Positions 1 to 7,904 of a stretch of DNA of 64,000 nt are shown one piece after another; position 1 is the stretch's first letter; every line of letters begins with the position of its first letter. The translations under genes were made by a program, and so were the position numbers. The notes below the pieces were generated by a model. That model was given only the letters and a program-made list of their open reading frames with translations, made no database searches and was not told the DNA's origin. This DNA is from DTU052 sp050951725 (GTDB lineage: Bacteria > Bacillota > Syntrophomonadia > Syntrophomonadales > DTU052): assembly GCA_050951725.1 (NCBI GenBank), contig JBMNJO010000001.1, positions 930,001 through 994,000 of the forward strand. Direction: 5' to 3'.

Positions 1-662
1 GCAGCCTTCACCAGATTGGCACCAATCCCCGGAATTCTCAAGAGGGCCTGTTCCACCTCTTCTTTTCTCCGGGTATATGCCGGGTCCATACGGAGTTTGG
101 CGAGATAACCGGATAGTGCTCCCACATTAGGGGATATCGACATGGCATTATCATTGAGGACCACAGTAAGATCAAGACCGAGGTGACCGGCATGGTTCAT
201 GGCCTCGAAGGCCATGCCTCCCGTCAACGCCCCGTCACCGATAACCGCCACCACCGAATGATGGTCATCTCCTAAATCACGGGCCAGGGCCAGTCCGACG
301 GCCGCCGAGATCGAGGTGCTGCTGTGACCGGTATTGAATGAATCATAAGGACTCTCATCCACCCGCGGAAATCCGGAAAGGCCACGATGCTGGCGCAGGC
401 TGGCCATGCGATTAATCCTTCCGGTGAGCATCTTATGTACGTAGCTCTGGTGGCCCACATCCCATATAATCTTGTCCTGCGGCAAGTCGTAAACGTAGTG
501 CAGTGCCAGGGTAAGCTCCACCACGCCCAGGTTGGCTGCCAGGTGACCGCCGGTCCGGGCTACCGTGTTAACCAGGAGTTCCCTGACCTCCTGAGATAAA
601 ACCCTCAGCCGGGCTGGAGGAAGTTTTTTTAAATCCGACGGGTTATTGATATTCTCTAGAAT
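1..662 (-). CDS. dxs: 1-deoxy-D-xylulose-5-phosphate synthase, N-terminal part
   Basis: Thiamine-diphosphate enzyme that condenses pyruvate and glyceraldehyde-3-phosphate in the first step of the MEP isoprenoid pathway. About 220 N-terminal residues are visible and the gene runs off the left edge. Family landmarks are clear: GGHLAANLGVVELT, WDVGHQSYVHK, the FNTGHSSTSIS stretch and the ThDP/Mg motif GDGALTGGMAFEA. The reading frame has no ATG, GTG or TTG near the family start: it is opened by ATA GCC ATT CTA directly after the TGA of the upstream gene, in the same frame. An ATT start (660-662) gives the right spacing to a strong Shine-Dalgarno and the expected family N-terminus (ILENINNPSDLKKL). 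It lies directly downstream of the oapA-like gene. Identity is certain; the start is inferred. Confidence 0.93.
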   Translation of the reverse strand, partial: MLENINNPSDLKKLPPARLRVLSQEVRELLVNTVARTGGHLAANLGVVELTLALHYVYDLPQDKIIWDVGHQSYVHKMLTGRINRMASLRQHRGLSGFPRVDESPYDSFNTGHSSTSISAAVGLALARDLGDDHHSVVAVIGDGALTGGMAFEAMNHAGHLGLDLTVVLNDNAMSISPNVGALSGYLAKLRMDPAYTRRKEEVEQALLRIPGIGANLVKA

Positions 663-677
663 GGCTATTCACCTTCT
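660..677 (-). promoter_or_regulatory. Ribosome binding site and non-canonical (ATT) start of dxs
   Basis: AGAAGGTGA (677-669) matches the anti-Shine-Dalgarno well and contains the TGA stop of the upstream gene. The next codons are ATA, GCC, ATT and CTA. ATT at 662-660 lies six bases beyond the motif, a good distance; ATA at 668-666 is too close. AUU starts are known for infC in other bacteria. A sequencing error is the alternative. Confidence 0.55.
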
Positions 678-1250
678 TCCCTTAAAAAGCTCCATCCCGG
701 TGAGGTTCTCCCACCATCTCAGGACTTCAGCCACTTTAAGGATGATCGAGTTGGCATTATTGATGGCAATACTCTTGCCTATGGTTTTTCCTCCTACCGT
801 CACCGCCGCAATCAGACTGGTCATCGCTGCTCCCAGGAGTACAGTATCCACAACGGTAAACATGGAATACCGGGCATAAAACGTATAAACTATAGAAGCG
901 CCGATGGCTCCACTGAGGGTTCCGGCAATATCCCCCACCACATCGGCAGTTAAATTGGCTACCAGGTCCGCATTGCGGACAATCCTGACCGCCTGGCTGG
1001 CTCCGCGAATCTTCTTGGCAGCCATAGCGTTAAAAGGAACAACATCAGCCGCAGTAGCCGCAGTACCGATGGCGTCGGAAACGATACCCGCCACCACCAC
1101 CAGTCCCAGGGACAAAAAAGAAACAAAAAGATCCTGGACCGCATTGATGATCGACTCCAGGCCGAGGCTGATGATCAAGCCGGACATAAAGGTAAAAAAC
1201 GTGATCCACAGGGCTGGTATAAATATGTTGCCTTCGGTGACCCTGGCCAA
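669..1250 (-). CDS. oapA: OLE-associated membrane protein OapA (DUF21/CorB-like)
   Basis: A 193-residue integral membrane protein with four or so hydrophobic segments (roughly residues 8-30, 38-60, 105-130, 135-155) and a central basic stretch (AAKKIRGASQAVRIVR). The pattern resembles the DUF21/CNNM domain of CorB-type magnesium proteins, without the CBS part. In Firmicutes a protein of this size and topology, OapA, is encoded just after the OLE RNA gene and near dxs, binds the RNA and anchors it in the membrane. Here the gene has exactly that position: a large structured RNA region upstream and dxs immediately downstream. It starts at TTG with GGGAG seven bases ahead. The assignment rests on context and topology, since no search could be run. 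Confidence 0.8.
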   Translation of the reverse strand: MARVTEGNIFIPALWITFFTFMSGLIISLGLESIINAVQDLFVSFLSLGLVVVAGIVSDAIGTAATAADVVPFNAMAAKKIRGASQAVRIVRNADLVANLTADVVGDIAGTLSGAIGASIVYTFYARYSMFTVVDTVLLGAAMTSLIAAVTVGGKTIGKSIAINNANSIILKVAEVLRWWENLTGMELFKGRR

Positions 1251-1264
1251 AAATACACTCCCTG

Positions 1265-1854
1265 AATAAGTAGAATAAAGCGGAGGTTACCCCCTGAGTA
1301 AACGCTGTGACTTAGGTCCAGCAGGTTTTCCCGTTGAACATCCTGCTTGTCGCCAAGCAGGCGGTTTCCCTTTACGCTCAACCCGTGTTGTCGCCGTACA
1401 CGAGGCTGGATTACCACTTAGTGCACACTTTAATCCCCAGAGGGTCGTGCCTGGCACACAGTCTAGGGGATTTCCCCGACAACCTCTACCAATTCTTAGC
1501 CTCTTTTGCAGCAGGGGTTTCAGAAGAGGGAAAACGGAACCGTGGCCATCGGTCTCCGTACCTCTATAACTCATCCGCCCATACCACTCAAGGCAGGCTA
1601 CACTGCACCCAGCTTCCTACCAGATGCAGGTTTTCCCGAAGGATTGCTCCTTCGAGCCTCCACGGGTGGGGGGTCAGTTCCCGCATGCCGTTGCAGGCTG
1701 CCCCGGCACCCTTAACTCCCAGCACCAACCCCCAACTGGGCGTTGAAAGCTGACACCAGAATCTTCATCGATGTGCCCTATAACGGATTTTTAGGCCCGT
1801 CTTCAGAATTGGTGAGATTGACTAGAATACTGCAACCTCCACCCATAATTCTAA
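1265..1854 (-). ncRNA. ole: OLE RNA (ornate large extremophilic RNA), probable
   Basis: A roughly 590-nt GC-rich stretch without a credible protein gene, transcribed toward oapA and dxs. It has its own promoter at 1861-1869, directly after the terminator of the preceding gene. It is full of short self-complementary runs and GA-rich unpaired-looking stretches, unlike coding sequence. Length, orientation and neighbours (oapA, dxs) match the OLE RNA locus of anaerobic and alkaliphilic Firmicutes, where the RNA forms a membrane-bound complex with OapA and helps tolerance to alcohols, cold and magnesium stress. No RNase P or tmRNA hallmark was seen. The 3' end is uncertain and could reach the oapA ribosome binding site near 1262. 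Confidence 0.8.
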
Positions 1855-1860
1855 TTCATC

Positions 1861-1869
1861 ATTATAGCA
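1861..1869 (-). promoter_or_regulatory. Extended -10 promoter of the OLE RNA gene
   Basis: On the minus strand the sequence reads TGCTATAAT, a perfect -10 hexamer with the TGn extension. No good -35 is present at 17 bases. Transcription should begin near 1854. It lies between the terminator of the EF-G-like gene and the OLE RNA. Confidence 0.65.
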
Positions 1870-1940
1870 TAAACTCATTTCGCTTACATGAAGCCCTATT
1901 GTACATCGCCCTGGTTCTGCAGTCAAAGGAAATGTCTCCT

Positions 1941-1971
1941 AATTTTAAAAGGGCTCTTCTTAGAGCCCTTT
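1941..1971 (-). terminator. Rho-independent terminator of the EF-G-like gene
   Basis: Minus strand: nine-base stem AAAGGGCTC / GAGCCCTTT with a six-base loop, followed by TAAAATT. It starts a few bases after the stop codon of the EF-G-like gene and isolates it from the OLE RNA promoter. Confidence 0.85.
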
Positions 1972-1977
1972 GGTTGT

Positions 1978-4002
1978 TTATTCCTTTTCCCGCTTGGCTT
2001 TTTCGATTATTTCCTCCGCCACTTTGGGAGGTGCCTCCTCGTAGTGGTCAAACTCCATCTTGAATCGGCCACGTCCCTGGGTAATAGATTTCAGGTCAAT
2101 ACTGTAACGGAGCATCTCCTTCAGTGGAACCTGGGCTTTGATTACCTGGTTTTTACCGTGCGGTTCCATTCCCATGACCCGTCCCCGCTTGCTGTTCAAG
2201 TCGCCGATGATATCTCCCATGAACTGTTCAGGCACCTCAACCTCAACATTGCATATCGGTTCCAGCAAAGCAGGCCGGGCCTGTTCCATGCCCTTACGGA
2301 AGGCCAGAATGGCTGCCAGTTTAAAAGCCATTTCTGACGAGTCGACCGAGTGATAGGAACCATCGTAAAGGATAGCTTTGATATTGGTCACCGGATACCC
2401 GGCCAATACCCCTTCAACCATGGCTTCCCGCAGGCCTTTCTCAACAGCCGGGACATACTGCTTGGGTACTGAACCTCCAAAGAGCTCCTCACCGAAGACA
2501 AACTCCTCTTCAGCCGGTTCCATCCGCAGCCACACATGTCCGTACTGCCCGTGTCCTCCGGATTGTTTCTTGTGTTTGCCTTCTACCTGGACCTGTCCGC
2601 GGATGGTCTCCCGGTAGGGTATACGCATCTCGATGGTATTGACGTCTACCCCGAACTTGCGGTTAAGACGCTCGATAATAATATCGGTGTGGCTCTCGCC
2701 CATGGTATGGAGAATGGTCTGTTTGGTCTCGACATTCTTCTCCAACCTGATGGTCGGGTCCTCTTCCATCAATCTCTGCAGGGCATTGCCCAGTTTATCC
2801 TCGTCACCCTTGGCCTTGGGCTCAATAGCAGTACCCAGAGTGGGCTGAGGAAACTCGATGCTCGGCAGCTCCTGGGGATTATTCTTGACGGTCAGGATAT
2901 CGCCGGTAGTAGTTACCGAAAGCTTGGCCACGGCAACGATATCACCGTTTTTGGCCTCTGGTACCGGATGCTGTTCCTTGCCGCGCATGACCAGAATTTG
3001 CCCCAGCTTTTCATCTTTTTCCTTGGAAGCGTTATAAACTACGGAATCAGCCTTGATGTTGCCCTGGACCACTTTGAAGAAGTTCAAGCGCCCAATATAG
3101 GGGTCAGCTATGGTTTTGAAGACCAGGGCTGCCAGGGGCTCCTGGGACAGATCTTTATCAGCATTCGCTGCTGGTGATGCCATACAGTCGACAATAAAGT
3201 CCATTACCGGCAGTACTCCAATGTTATTCAGGGCTGAACCACAGAATACGAAGACTACCGCACCTTTGGATGCGGCTTCCGCAATCCCGACCCTGATTTC
3301 TTCCTGAGTCAGTTCCTCTCCCTCCAGGTATTTGTCCAGGAGGTCGTCGTCGCCTTCAGCAGCTGCTTCGATCAGCTGTTCTTTATAGTTTTCAACCTCA
3401 TCCAACATGTCAGCAGGAATCTCTTCCTCCCGGTACTTGCCGCTGCCCGGTTCAAAGATGAGGGCTTTATTCTTCAGCAGGTCAACAACTCCCTTGAAGC
3501 CGGCTTCTGCACCGATGGGGAGTTGCAGCGGTACGATGGTACCCGAGAATTTACTCTTAAGATCGTCCAACACCTTGTAGAAGTTGGCGTTTTCACGGTC
3601 CATCCGGTTGATAAAGGCAATCTTCGGTATATCCTGTGCCTCTTCCCAGAACATTTCCGTTTGCACCTCAACCCCCGCCGTGGCCGAGACTACTACTAGG
3701 GCGCTGTCCGCCACCTTTACTGCCGATCTGACCTCTCCTAAAAAGTCGGCAAAGCCCGGAGTGTCCAGAATGTTAATCTTGTGGTCCCGGTACTCACATG
3801 GTACCAGACTGGTGCTGGTACTGATCTTGCGTTTAATCTCTTCTGGAAAAAAGTCGGATACCGTGTTGCCGTCATCTACCTTGCCCAGCCTGCTGGTAGC
3901 ACCAGTGTTGTAAAGCATGGCTTCAGTCAAGGTGGTCTTCCCTGAACCTCCGTGGGCTATGAATGCTATATTTCTTATTTGTGGGGTTGGGTATACCTTC
4001 AT
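1978..4002 (-). CDS. Elongation factor G-like GTPase (EF-G2 type)
   Basis: A 674-residue translation-factor GTPase. Visible motifs: P-loop AHGGSGKTT (16-24), DTPG (80-83) and NRMD (132-135, in place of the usual NKMD). These are followed by EF-G domains II-V (GHGQYGHVWLRMEP marks domain IV; ending in a basic, Glu-rich tail). It is shorter than canonical EF-G (about 690-700) and the NRMD variant is typical of the paralogous EF-G-like family of Clostridia, whose exact role is unsettled; canonical fusA normally sits with rpsLG/tuf. The ATG at 4002 has GGAGG seven bases upstream. It has its own promoter and terminator, so it is probably a single-gene transcript. Confidence 0.92.
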   Translation of the reverse strand: MKVYPTPQIRNIAFIAHGGSGKTTLTEAMLYNTGATSRLGKVDDGNTVSDFFPEEIKRKISTSTSLVPCEYRDHKINILDTPGFADFLGEVRSAVKVADSALVVVSATAGVEVQTEMFWEEAQDIPKIAFINRMDRENANFYKVLDDLKSKFSGTIVPLQLPIGAEAGFKGVVDLLKNKALIFEPGSGKYREEEIPADMLDEVENYKEQLIEAAAEGDDDLLDKYLEGEELTQEEIRVGIAEAASKGAVVFVFCGSALNNIGVLPVMDFIVDCMASPAANADKDLSQEPLAALVFKTIADPYIGRLNFFKVVQGNIKADSVVYNASKEKDEKLGQILVMRGKEQHPVPEAKNGDIVAVAKLSVTTTGDILTVKNNPQELPSIEFPQPTLGTAIEPKAKGDEDKLGNALQRLMEEDPTIRLEKNVETKQTILHTMGESHTDIIIERLNRKFGVDVNTIEMRIPYRETIRGQVQVEGKHKKQSGGHGQYGHVWLRMEPAEEEFVFGEELFGGSVPKQYVPAVEKGLREAMVEGVLAGYPVTNIKAILYDGSYHSVDSSEMAFKLAAILAFRKGMEQARPALLEPICNVEVEVPEQFMGDIIGDLNSKRGRVMGMEPHGKNQVIKAQVPLKEMLRYSIDLKSITQGRGRFKMEFDHYEEAPPKVAEEIIEKAKREKE

Positions 4003-4068
4003 CAAGTTCCCTCCTTGTTTGTATTCAAGACAGATTTACTTAGTCCACTTCCACAGCAAATCCTCTTA

Positions 4069-4097
4069 ATTATACCTGATTTTACTTACCCTGAAAA
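4069..4097 (-). promoter_or_regulatory. SigA-type promoter of the EF-G-like gene
   Basis: Minus strand TTTTCA (4097-4092), 17-base spacer, TATAAT (4074-4069). The -35 overlaps the last codons of the small membrane protein gene upstream. It leaves a leader of about 60 bases. Confidence 0.6.
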
Positions 4098-4330
4098 ATA
4101 GAAATTAACTTGTAAATCAAAACCGCTGCAATTATAAATATCACCAATTGCTGTAAAAAAACCAGCCGCAGGCTGTCCAACAAAGTAAGGACAGTTCCCA
4201 GAGCCACCGGAAAGAGGATTGCAGGGCGAAACTGTTCATAGCCCTGGCTCTGACGAAACTTGACCCACCGACCCAGGTTGATAATGGCGAAAAAAAGAAG
4301 GCAGTTAAGAAGCAGACTTATCCAGAACAT
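4082..4330 (-). CDS. Small membrane protein of unknown function
   Basis: 82 residues with three hydrophobic segments (about 2-20, 38-55, 58-78) separated by a short charged loop (RWVKFRQSQGYEQFR). No family recognised. Its ATG follows the surE stop codon without any intervening base, so it is translated as part of the lepB-surE operon. The codon use and tight coupling support a real gene. Function cannot be inferred. Confidence 0.7.
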   Translation of the reverse strand: MFWISLLLNCLLFFAIINLGRWVKFRQSQGYEQFRPAILFPVALGTVLTLLDSLRLVFLQQLVIFIIAAVLIYKLISIFQGK

Positions 4331-5107
4331 CTAAATGTGGTCCACGTAGTCGTGATAGATCCGCCGGTATTTTTTCACCATTTCATAATTGGTCAGGTCA
4401 AAATGAATCGGTGTCAGGGAAACAAACCCTTCATTAACGGCAGTCACATCACTGTCCGGTTCCTGGTCCTCTTCAACCACATCTCCGCCCATCCAAAAGT
4501 AGGTGTTGCCCCGGGGGTCCCTGCGTTCCTCAAAGACATTCTCGTACTGTCTTCTGCCCAAACGGGTGACCCGCATGCCCTTGATTTCGGGACGGGGTAT
4601 ACCTGGGACATTGATATTTATTATCGTATCCCGGTCAAAACCGTCCTTTTCCAGTTGGCGACAGACCGCACGGGTAAAACGGGCGGCGAAACCATAATCC
4701 TCCGGGTCCTCCTCCAGACACAGGGACACAGCTATGGATGGCACCCCCATAATGACTCCCTCCATAGCCGCTGATACCGTCCCGGAATAGAGAACATCCC
4801 AACCCAGGTTGGCCCCTTTGTTGATCCCAGAGACTACCAGATCCGGCGGCCCAGGGAGCAGGGCTGAAATTCCCAGTTTAACACAATCCACCGGGGTTCC
4901 GTAGACCACCCAGGTACTCTGGGCGGCATCGATCCCGTCCACACGTTTGATCATAATAGGGTCAAAAACGGTGATGCCGTGACCGGTACCACTCCGCTCC
5001 CGGTCAGGCGCTACCACGAAGACCTCCGCCATCTCAGCCAGGGTCTCCGCCAGCATATGCAGCCCCGGCGAATTGAGACCATCGTCATTGGTAACCAGTA
5101 ACCTCAA
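4331..5107 (-). CDS. surE: 5'/3'-nucleotidase SurE
   Basis: Metal-dependent nucleoside monophosphate phosphatase of the SurE family, 258 residues, the usual length. The N-terminus MRLLVTNDDG carries the metal-binding Asp pair (8-9). SGTGHGIT, the VDCVKLG stretch and SGINKGANLG are all characteristic. It starts at TTG with GGAGG seven bases upstream; the start matches the family because the NDDG motif must lie at the extreme N-terminus. It lies between signal peptidase I and a small membrane protein in one transcript; the association with lepB is probably not functional. Confidence 0.96.
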   Translation of the reverse strand: MRLLVTNDDGLNSPGLHMLAETLAEMAEVFVVAPDRERSGTGHGITVFDPIMIKRVDGIDAAQSTWVVYGTPVDCVKLGISALLPGPPDLVVSGINKGANLGWDVLYSGTVSAAMEGVIMGVPSIAVSLCLEEDPEDYGFAARFTRAVCRQLEKDGFDRDTIININVPGIPRPEIKGMRVTRLGRRQYENVFEERRDPRGNTYFWMGGDVVEEDQEPDSDVTAVNEGFVSLTPIHFDLTNYEMVKKYRRIYHDYVDHI

Positions 5108-5118
5108 TTAATTCCCTC

Positions 5119-5643
5119 CTAGTCGAAAATCCGGAAATGATTAAGCGGCCAGTATATGAGAAAGGCCTGACCTTTAAGATGGTCTTCGGTTAACCAGCCA
5201 TTCCACAGGTGACTGTCGTAACTCATGTTGCGGTTATCCCCCATCACAAACAGGGCGTGCTCCGGTACTTTGACCGGCCCATACTCGTAATTGGGGGGCT
5301 CTGCTATGTATGTTTCCTCCAGAGCCTCATCGTTAACCCATACCTTGCCATCCTTAACCTCTATTTTGTCTCCTGGCACTCCGATGATGCGCTTAATGAA
5401 GTCGTCTTTCTGATTTATGATGGCCGGAGGTTCAAATACCACGATATCCCCGCGCTGCGGCTCCTTGAAGTAGTAGATGAATTTGTTAACCATTACCCGG
5501 TCACCCACCTGAATGGTCGGCAGCATCGAACCTGAAGGAATCCACCGGCCTTCGATGACAAAGGTACGGAGGATCATCGCCAGAAAAAATGCCACCACAA
5601 CTATGCCGATAAACTCTTTTAGGAGACCCCTGAACTGGTTCAT
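5119..5643 (-). CDS. lepB: Signal peptidase I
   Basis: Membrane serine protease that removes signal peptides from exported proteins. 174 residues: one N-terminal transmembrane segment (about 11-30), the catalytic serine in GSMLPT (Ser39) and the general-base lysine in FIKRIIGVPGD (Lys84). Further boxes are GDIVVF and the C-terminal MGDNRNMSYDSH. This is the short Gram-positive type. ATG start with a GGAGG-type site upstream. It precedes surE by 11 bases. Confidence 0.96.
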   Translation of the reverse strand: MNQFRGLLKEFIGIVVVAFFLAMILRTFVIEGRWIPSGSMLPTIQVGDRVMVNKFIYYFKEPQRGDIVVFEPPAIINQKDDFIKRIIGVPGDKIEVKDGKVWVNDEALEETYIAEPPNYEYGPVKVPEHALFVMGDNRNMSYDSHLWNGWLTEDHLKGQAFLIYWPLNHFRIFD

Positions 5644-5659
5644 AAATTAATCCTCCATA

Positions 5660-5839
5660 TTATATCTCATAAATACTGACGGTCATCTTGCCTGTTTCCC
5701 GGTCTTTGGTCAGCCCAAACATGAGCTTCTTGGACTTCAATGTCTTATTGAGAAAATCCACTACTCTGATCAATTCCGGACTGCCGTCAAAGGTCTTTTT
5801 AGCCAGTAGTTCCAGTTTCCCCGAATCTTCCGGAGCCAT
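5660..5839 (-). CDS. YpmA-family protein (DUF4264)
   Basis: 59 residues. The core VDFLNKTLKSKKLMFGL followed by TVSIYE at the C-terminus is the pattern of the small YpmA/DUF4264 family of Firmicutes. Its function is not known. The ATG at 5839 is preferred because AGGAG lies seven bases before it; an in-frame GTG six bases upstream overlaps that site. It is the first gene of a run with lepB and surE. Confidence 0.85.
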   Translation of the reverse strand: MAPEDSGKLELLAKKTFDGSPELIRVVDFLNKTLKSKKLMFGLTKDRETGKMTVSIYEI

Positions 5840-5879
5840 AAACACTCTCCTTTTATATTTTATAGAACACCCCGTAATC

Positions 5880-5905
5880 TTAAAACCGGCTTTCGGTGCC
5901 GGTCA
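5880..5905 (-). terminator. Terminator downstream of folE
   Basis: Minus strand: stem ACCGGC / GCCGGT with a seven-base loop and a following TTTTAAG. Between it and the folE stop lies a further paired stretch (CTGTAAT/ATTACAG). Confidence 0.6.
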
Positions 5906-6001
5906 GGATTATCAAACAGAGTTGTATGTCTGTAATAGGCCGGACAGCACCGTTTCCCCGGATTACAGGCCAGCCAGCAGCGGGATGGCAACTACACCGT
6001 T

Positions 6002-6562
6002 CTAATTGCCTCTTATCAGTGCCAGGGCCTCAGCCCGCGATGCGGGATTGGTTTCGAATATTCCTCTGACCGCCGAGGTAATGGTAAGGGTGCCTGGTTT
6101 TAGCACCCCCCGCATGGTCATACACATGTGCTCGGCCTCAATGACCACGATAACCCCCCAGGGCTGCAGGCGCTCGTTGATGGTGTCCGCTATCTGGGAG
6201 GTCAGCCGTTCCTGTACCTGAAGGCGACGGGCAAATCCCTCAACTACCCGGGCCAGTTTGCTGAGTCCGGTGATCTTTCCTTTGCGTGGTATATACGCCA
6301 CATGGGCCCTGCCATAGAATGGTAAGAGGTGGTGCTCACACAAAGAATATAGAGGTATATCTTTTAGCATTACCATCTCATCATGGGACTCGGTGAACAT
6401 GACTTCAAGGTACTGACCAGGGTCCTCATGGATGCCCTTACATATCTCTTCATACATCCTGGCCACCCGGCTGGGTGTGTCCCTCAGTCCCTCGCGCCCG
6501 GGGTCCTCCCCCATGGCCTCAAGGATCATGCGGACGGCCTGGGTTATCTTTTCATTATCCAT
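6002..6562 (-). CDS. folE: GTP cyclohydrolase I (FolE1)
   Basis: Converts GTP to 7,8-dihydroneopterin triphosphate, the first step of folate synthesis (and a step toward queuosine). 186 residues, normal length. The zinc ligands are visible in SLCEHHLLPF and in AEHMCMTMRG, as are the pterin-binding ITGLSKLARVV and the STEP-like TITSAVRGIF. ATG start with GGAG eight bases upstream. No other folate gene lies next to it. Confidence 0.97.
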   Translation of the reverse strand: MDNEKITQAVRMILEAMGEDPGREGLRDTPSRVARMYEEICKGIHEDPGQYLEVMFTESHDEMVMLKDIPLYSLCEHHLLPFYGRAHVAYIPRKGKITGLSKLARVVEGFARRLQVQERLTSQIADTINERLQPWGVIVVIEAEHMCMTMRGVLKPGTLTITSAVRGIFETNPASRAEALALIRGN

Positions 6563-6645
6563 ATCATTATCTCCAGTCTTGGTTCATTAAAATGGTGTAT
6601 ATGCTGTTTCTGCTATTCCAGTATCGGAGTTCAGACTACCCCTAA

Positions 6646-6694
6646 ATTCTATCATTAAATTGAGGGAGCGCAAATCAAGAACGAGCCGCTCCTC
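6646..6694 (-). terminator. Terminator of the amino acid ABC operon, overlapping a possible folE promoter
   Basis: Minus strand: imperfect stem GAGGAGCG (6694-6687) with CGCTCCCTC (6670-6662), then AATTTAATG. The same stretch holds a possible promoter for folE, TTGCGC (6673-6668), 16-base spacer, TAGAAT (6651-6646). The 125 bases between the ABC gene and this hairpin hold nothing I can name; a 24-codon reading frame there has no support. Confidence 0.4.
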
Positions 6695-6821
6695 ATCATG
6701 GCAACTGGGCGATTAACATTCATTCCGCGTTGGTTCCCTGCGAAAACAGATAACCCGTAAGGTTGGGTGCAGAATTATGCAGGAGTCTGTGCATGGTGTT
6801 AACGCCTGTTATCTTTCATTA

Positions 6822-7904
6822 TTAGTCTGCTCTTACCCTGCATAACAGTATGTTTTTCTCATTTTCATAACTGTAATCGCAGCTCTCACTGCGGCTCCGG
6901 ATAAGCACCTGTCCGAGTTGATCATCCTGGCTCCCGGTTTCAAGCGGATTTAATGGAATCCCGGCGCTCTCAACGACCAACTCCAGATTACCGCTCTTCT
7001 CGGAGTAAGCCAGACTGACTGTAATATCTGAGAAATCCTGCTGCAGGACCAGGATCTCTTCGACCAGCAAGAGTACATTCCCGCAGACCCGCCTGGATAG
7101 GAGGTGTTTTTCACAAAAAGCCTGGATTTCGCCGTTCATGCCATAAAGATCGTAGTCCTCACTGGTAATACGGCAGCGAAGAGTGCGCACCCGGTTGATG
7201 AAGGCTCGGGTTTTTTCTTTCTGTGGGTTTTCAAACAGCTCTTCGGGGGTACCCTCCTCATAGATAATACCTTCATCCATATAAAACACGCGGGTAGCCA
7301 GATTCTGGGCAAACTCCATCTCGTGAGTGACAATAACCATGGTCATCCCTTCTTTGGCCAGGCGTCGGATAACCGCCAGCACCTCACTGACCATCGTCGG
7401 GTCCAGAGCTGAGGTGGGCTCATCAAAAAGCATGACCTCCGGCTCCATCGCCAGGCAGCGGGCAATGGCTACCCTCTGCTTCTGTCCGCCGGAGAGCTCA
7501 TCCGGAAAAGCATTGGCCTTTTCGGCCAACCCGACCATTTTCAGCAGTTCCATGGCTTTGATGCGCGCATCGGCCCGGCTCCGTCCCAGGAGCTTTATAG
7601 GCCCGATGGTCAGATTATCCATAACAGAAAGGTGAGCATACAGGTTGAACGACTGAAAAACCATGCCCATCTTCTGGCGTATCCTTGCCACATTGGTATC
7701 CTTGTCCAGCAAGGGAACCCCGTCAATGTATATTCTGCCGCCACTCGGTTTCTCCAGCAGGTTGAGGCAGCGCAAGAGAGTACTTTTCCCGGTGCCTGAA
7801 GGTCCAATAATCGCAACAATCTCACCTTTATGGATCACGCTGTTCACGTCCTTCAGCACTTCCAGATCACCAAACCTCTTACTCAGGTGTTCAATCTTAA
7901 TCAT
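6822..7904 (-). CDS. Polar amino acid ABC transporter ATPase with C-terminal kinase-like ATPase domain
   Basis: 360 residues. Residues 1-240 are a GlnQ-type ATPase: Walker A GPSGTGKST, Q-loop VFQSFNL, signature LSGGQKQR, Walker B VMLFDEPTSALDP and the H-loop VTHEM. Normal GlnQ proteins end near residue 240-250. Here about 115 further residues follow with the sequence character of a GHKL/anti-sigma-type ATPase (an N-box-like NVLLLVEEILVL, then alternating strands and GQVLIRS). The N-box asparagine is not obvious, so that domain may not bind ATP. ATG at 7904 with AGGAGG eight bases upstream overlaps the permease stop by eight bases. Likely partner: the fused binding protein-permease. Confidence 0.9.
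   Translation of the reverse strand: MIKIEHLSKRFGDLEVLKDVNSVIHKGEIVAIIGPSGTGKSTLLRCLNLLEKPSGGRIYIDGVPLLDKDTNVARIRQKMGMVFQSFNLYAHLSVMDNLTIGPIKLLGRSRADARIKAMELLKMVGLAEKANAFPDELSGGQKQRVAIARCLAMEPEVMLFDEPTSALDPTMVSEVLAVIRRLAKEGMTMVIVTHEMEFAQNLATRVFYMDEGIIYEEGTPEELFENPQKEKTRAFINRVRTLRCRITSEDYDLYGMNGEIQAFCEKHLLSRRVCGNVLLLVEEILVLQQDFSDITVSLAYSEKSGNLELVVESAGIPLNPLETGSQDDQLGQVLIRSRSESCDYSYENEKNILLCRVRAD

Noticed and set aside
904..1269. 121-codon plus frame
   Set aside because: Antisense to oapA, low-complexity Ala/Thr-rich translation, no start signal.
1334..1753. 139-codon plus frame and other frames across 1175-1753
   Set aside because: They lie inside the structured RNA region, lack ribosome sites and have atypical composition.
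6563..6680. THF or other riboswitch before folE
   Set aside because: No match to the THF riboswitch pattern that I can see; only a terminator and promoter-like motifs.
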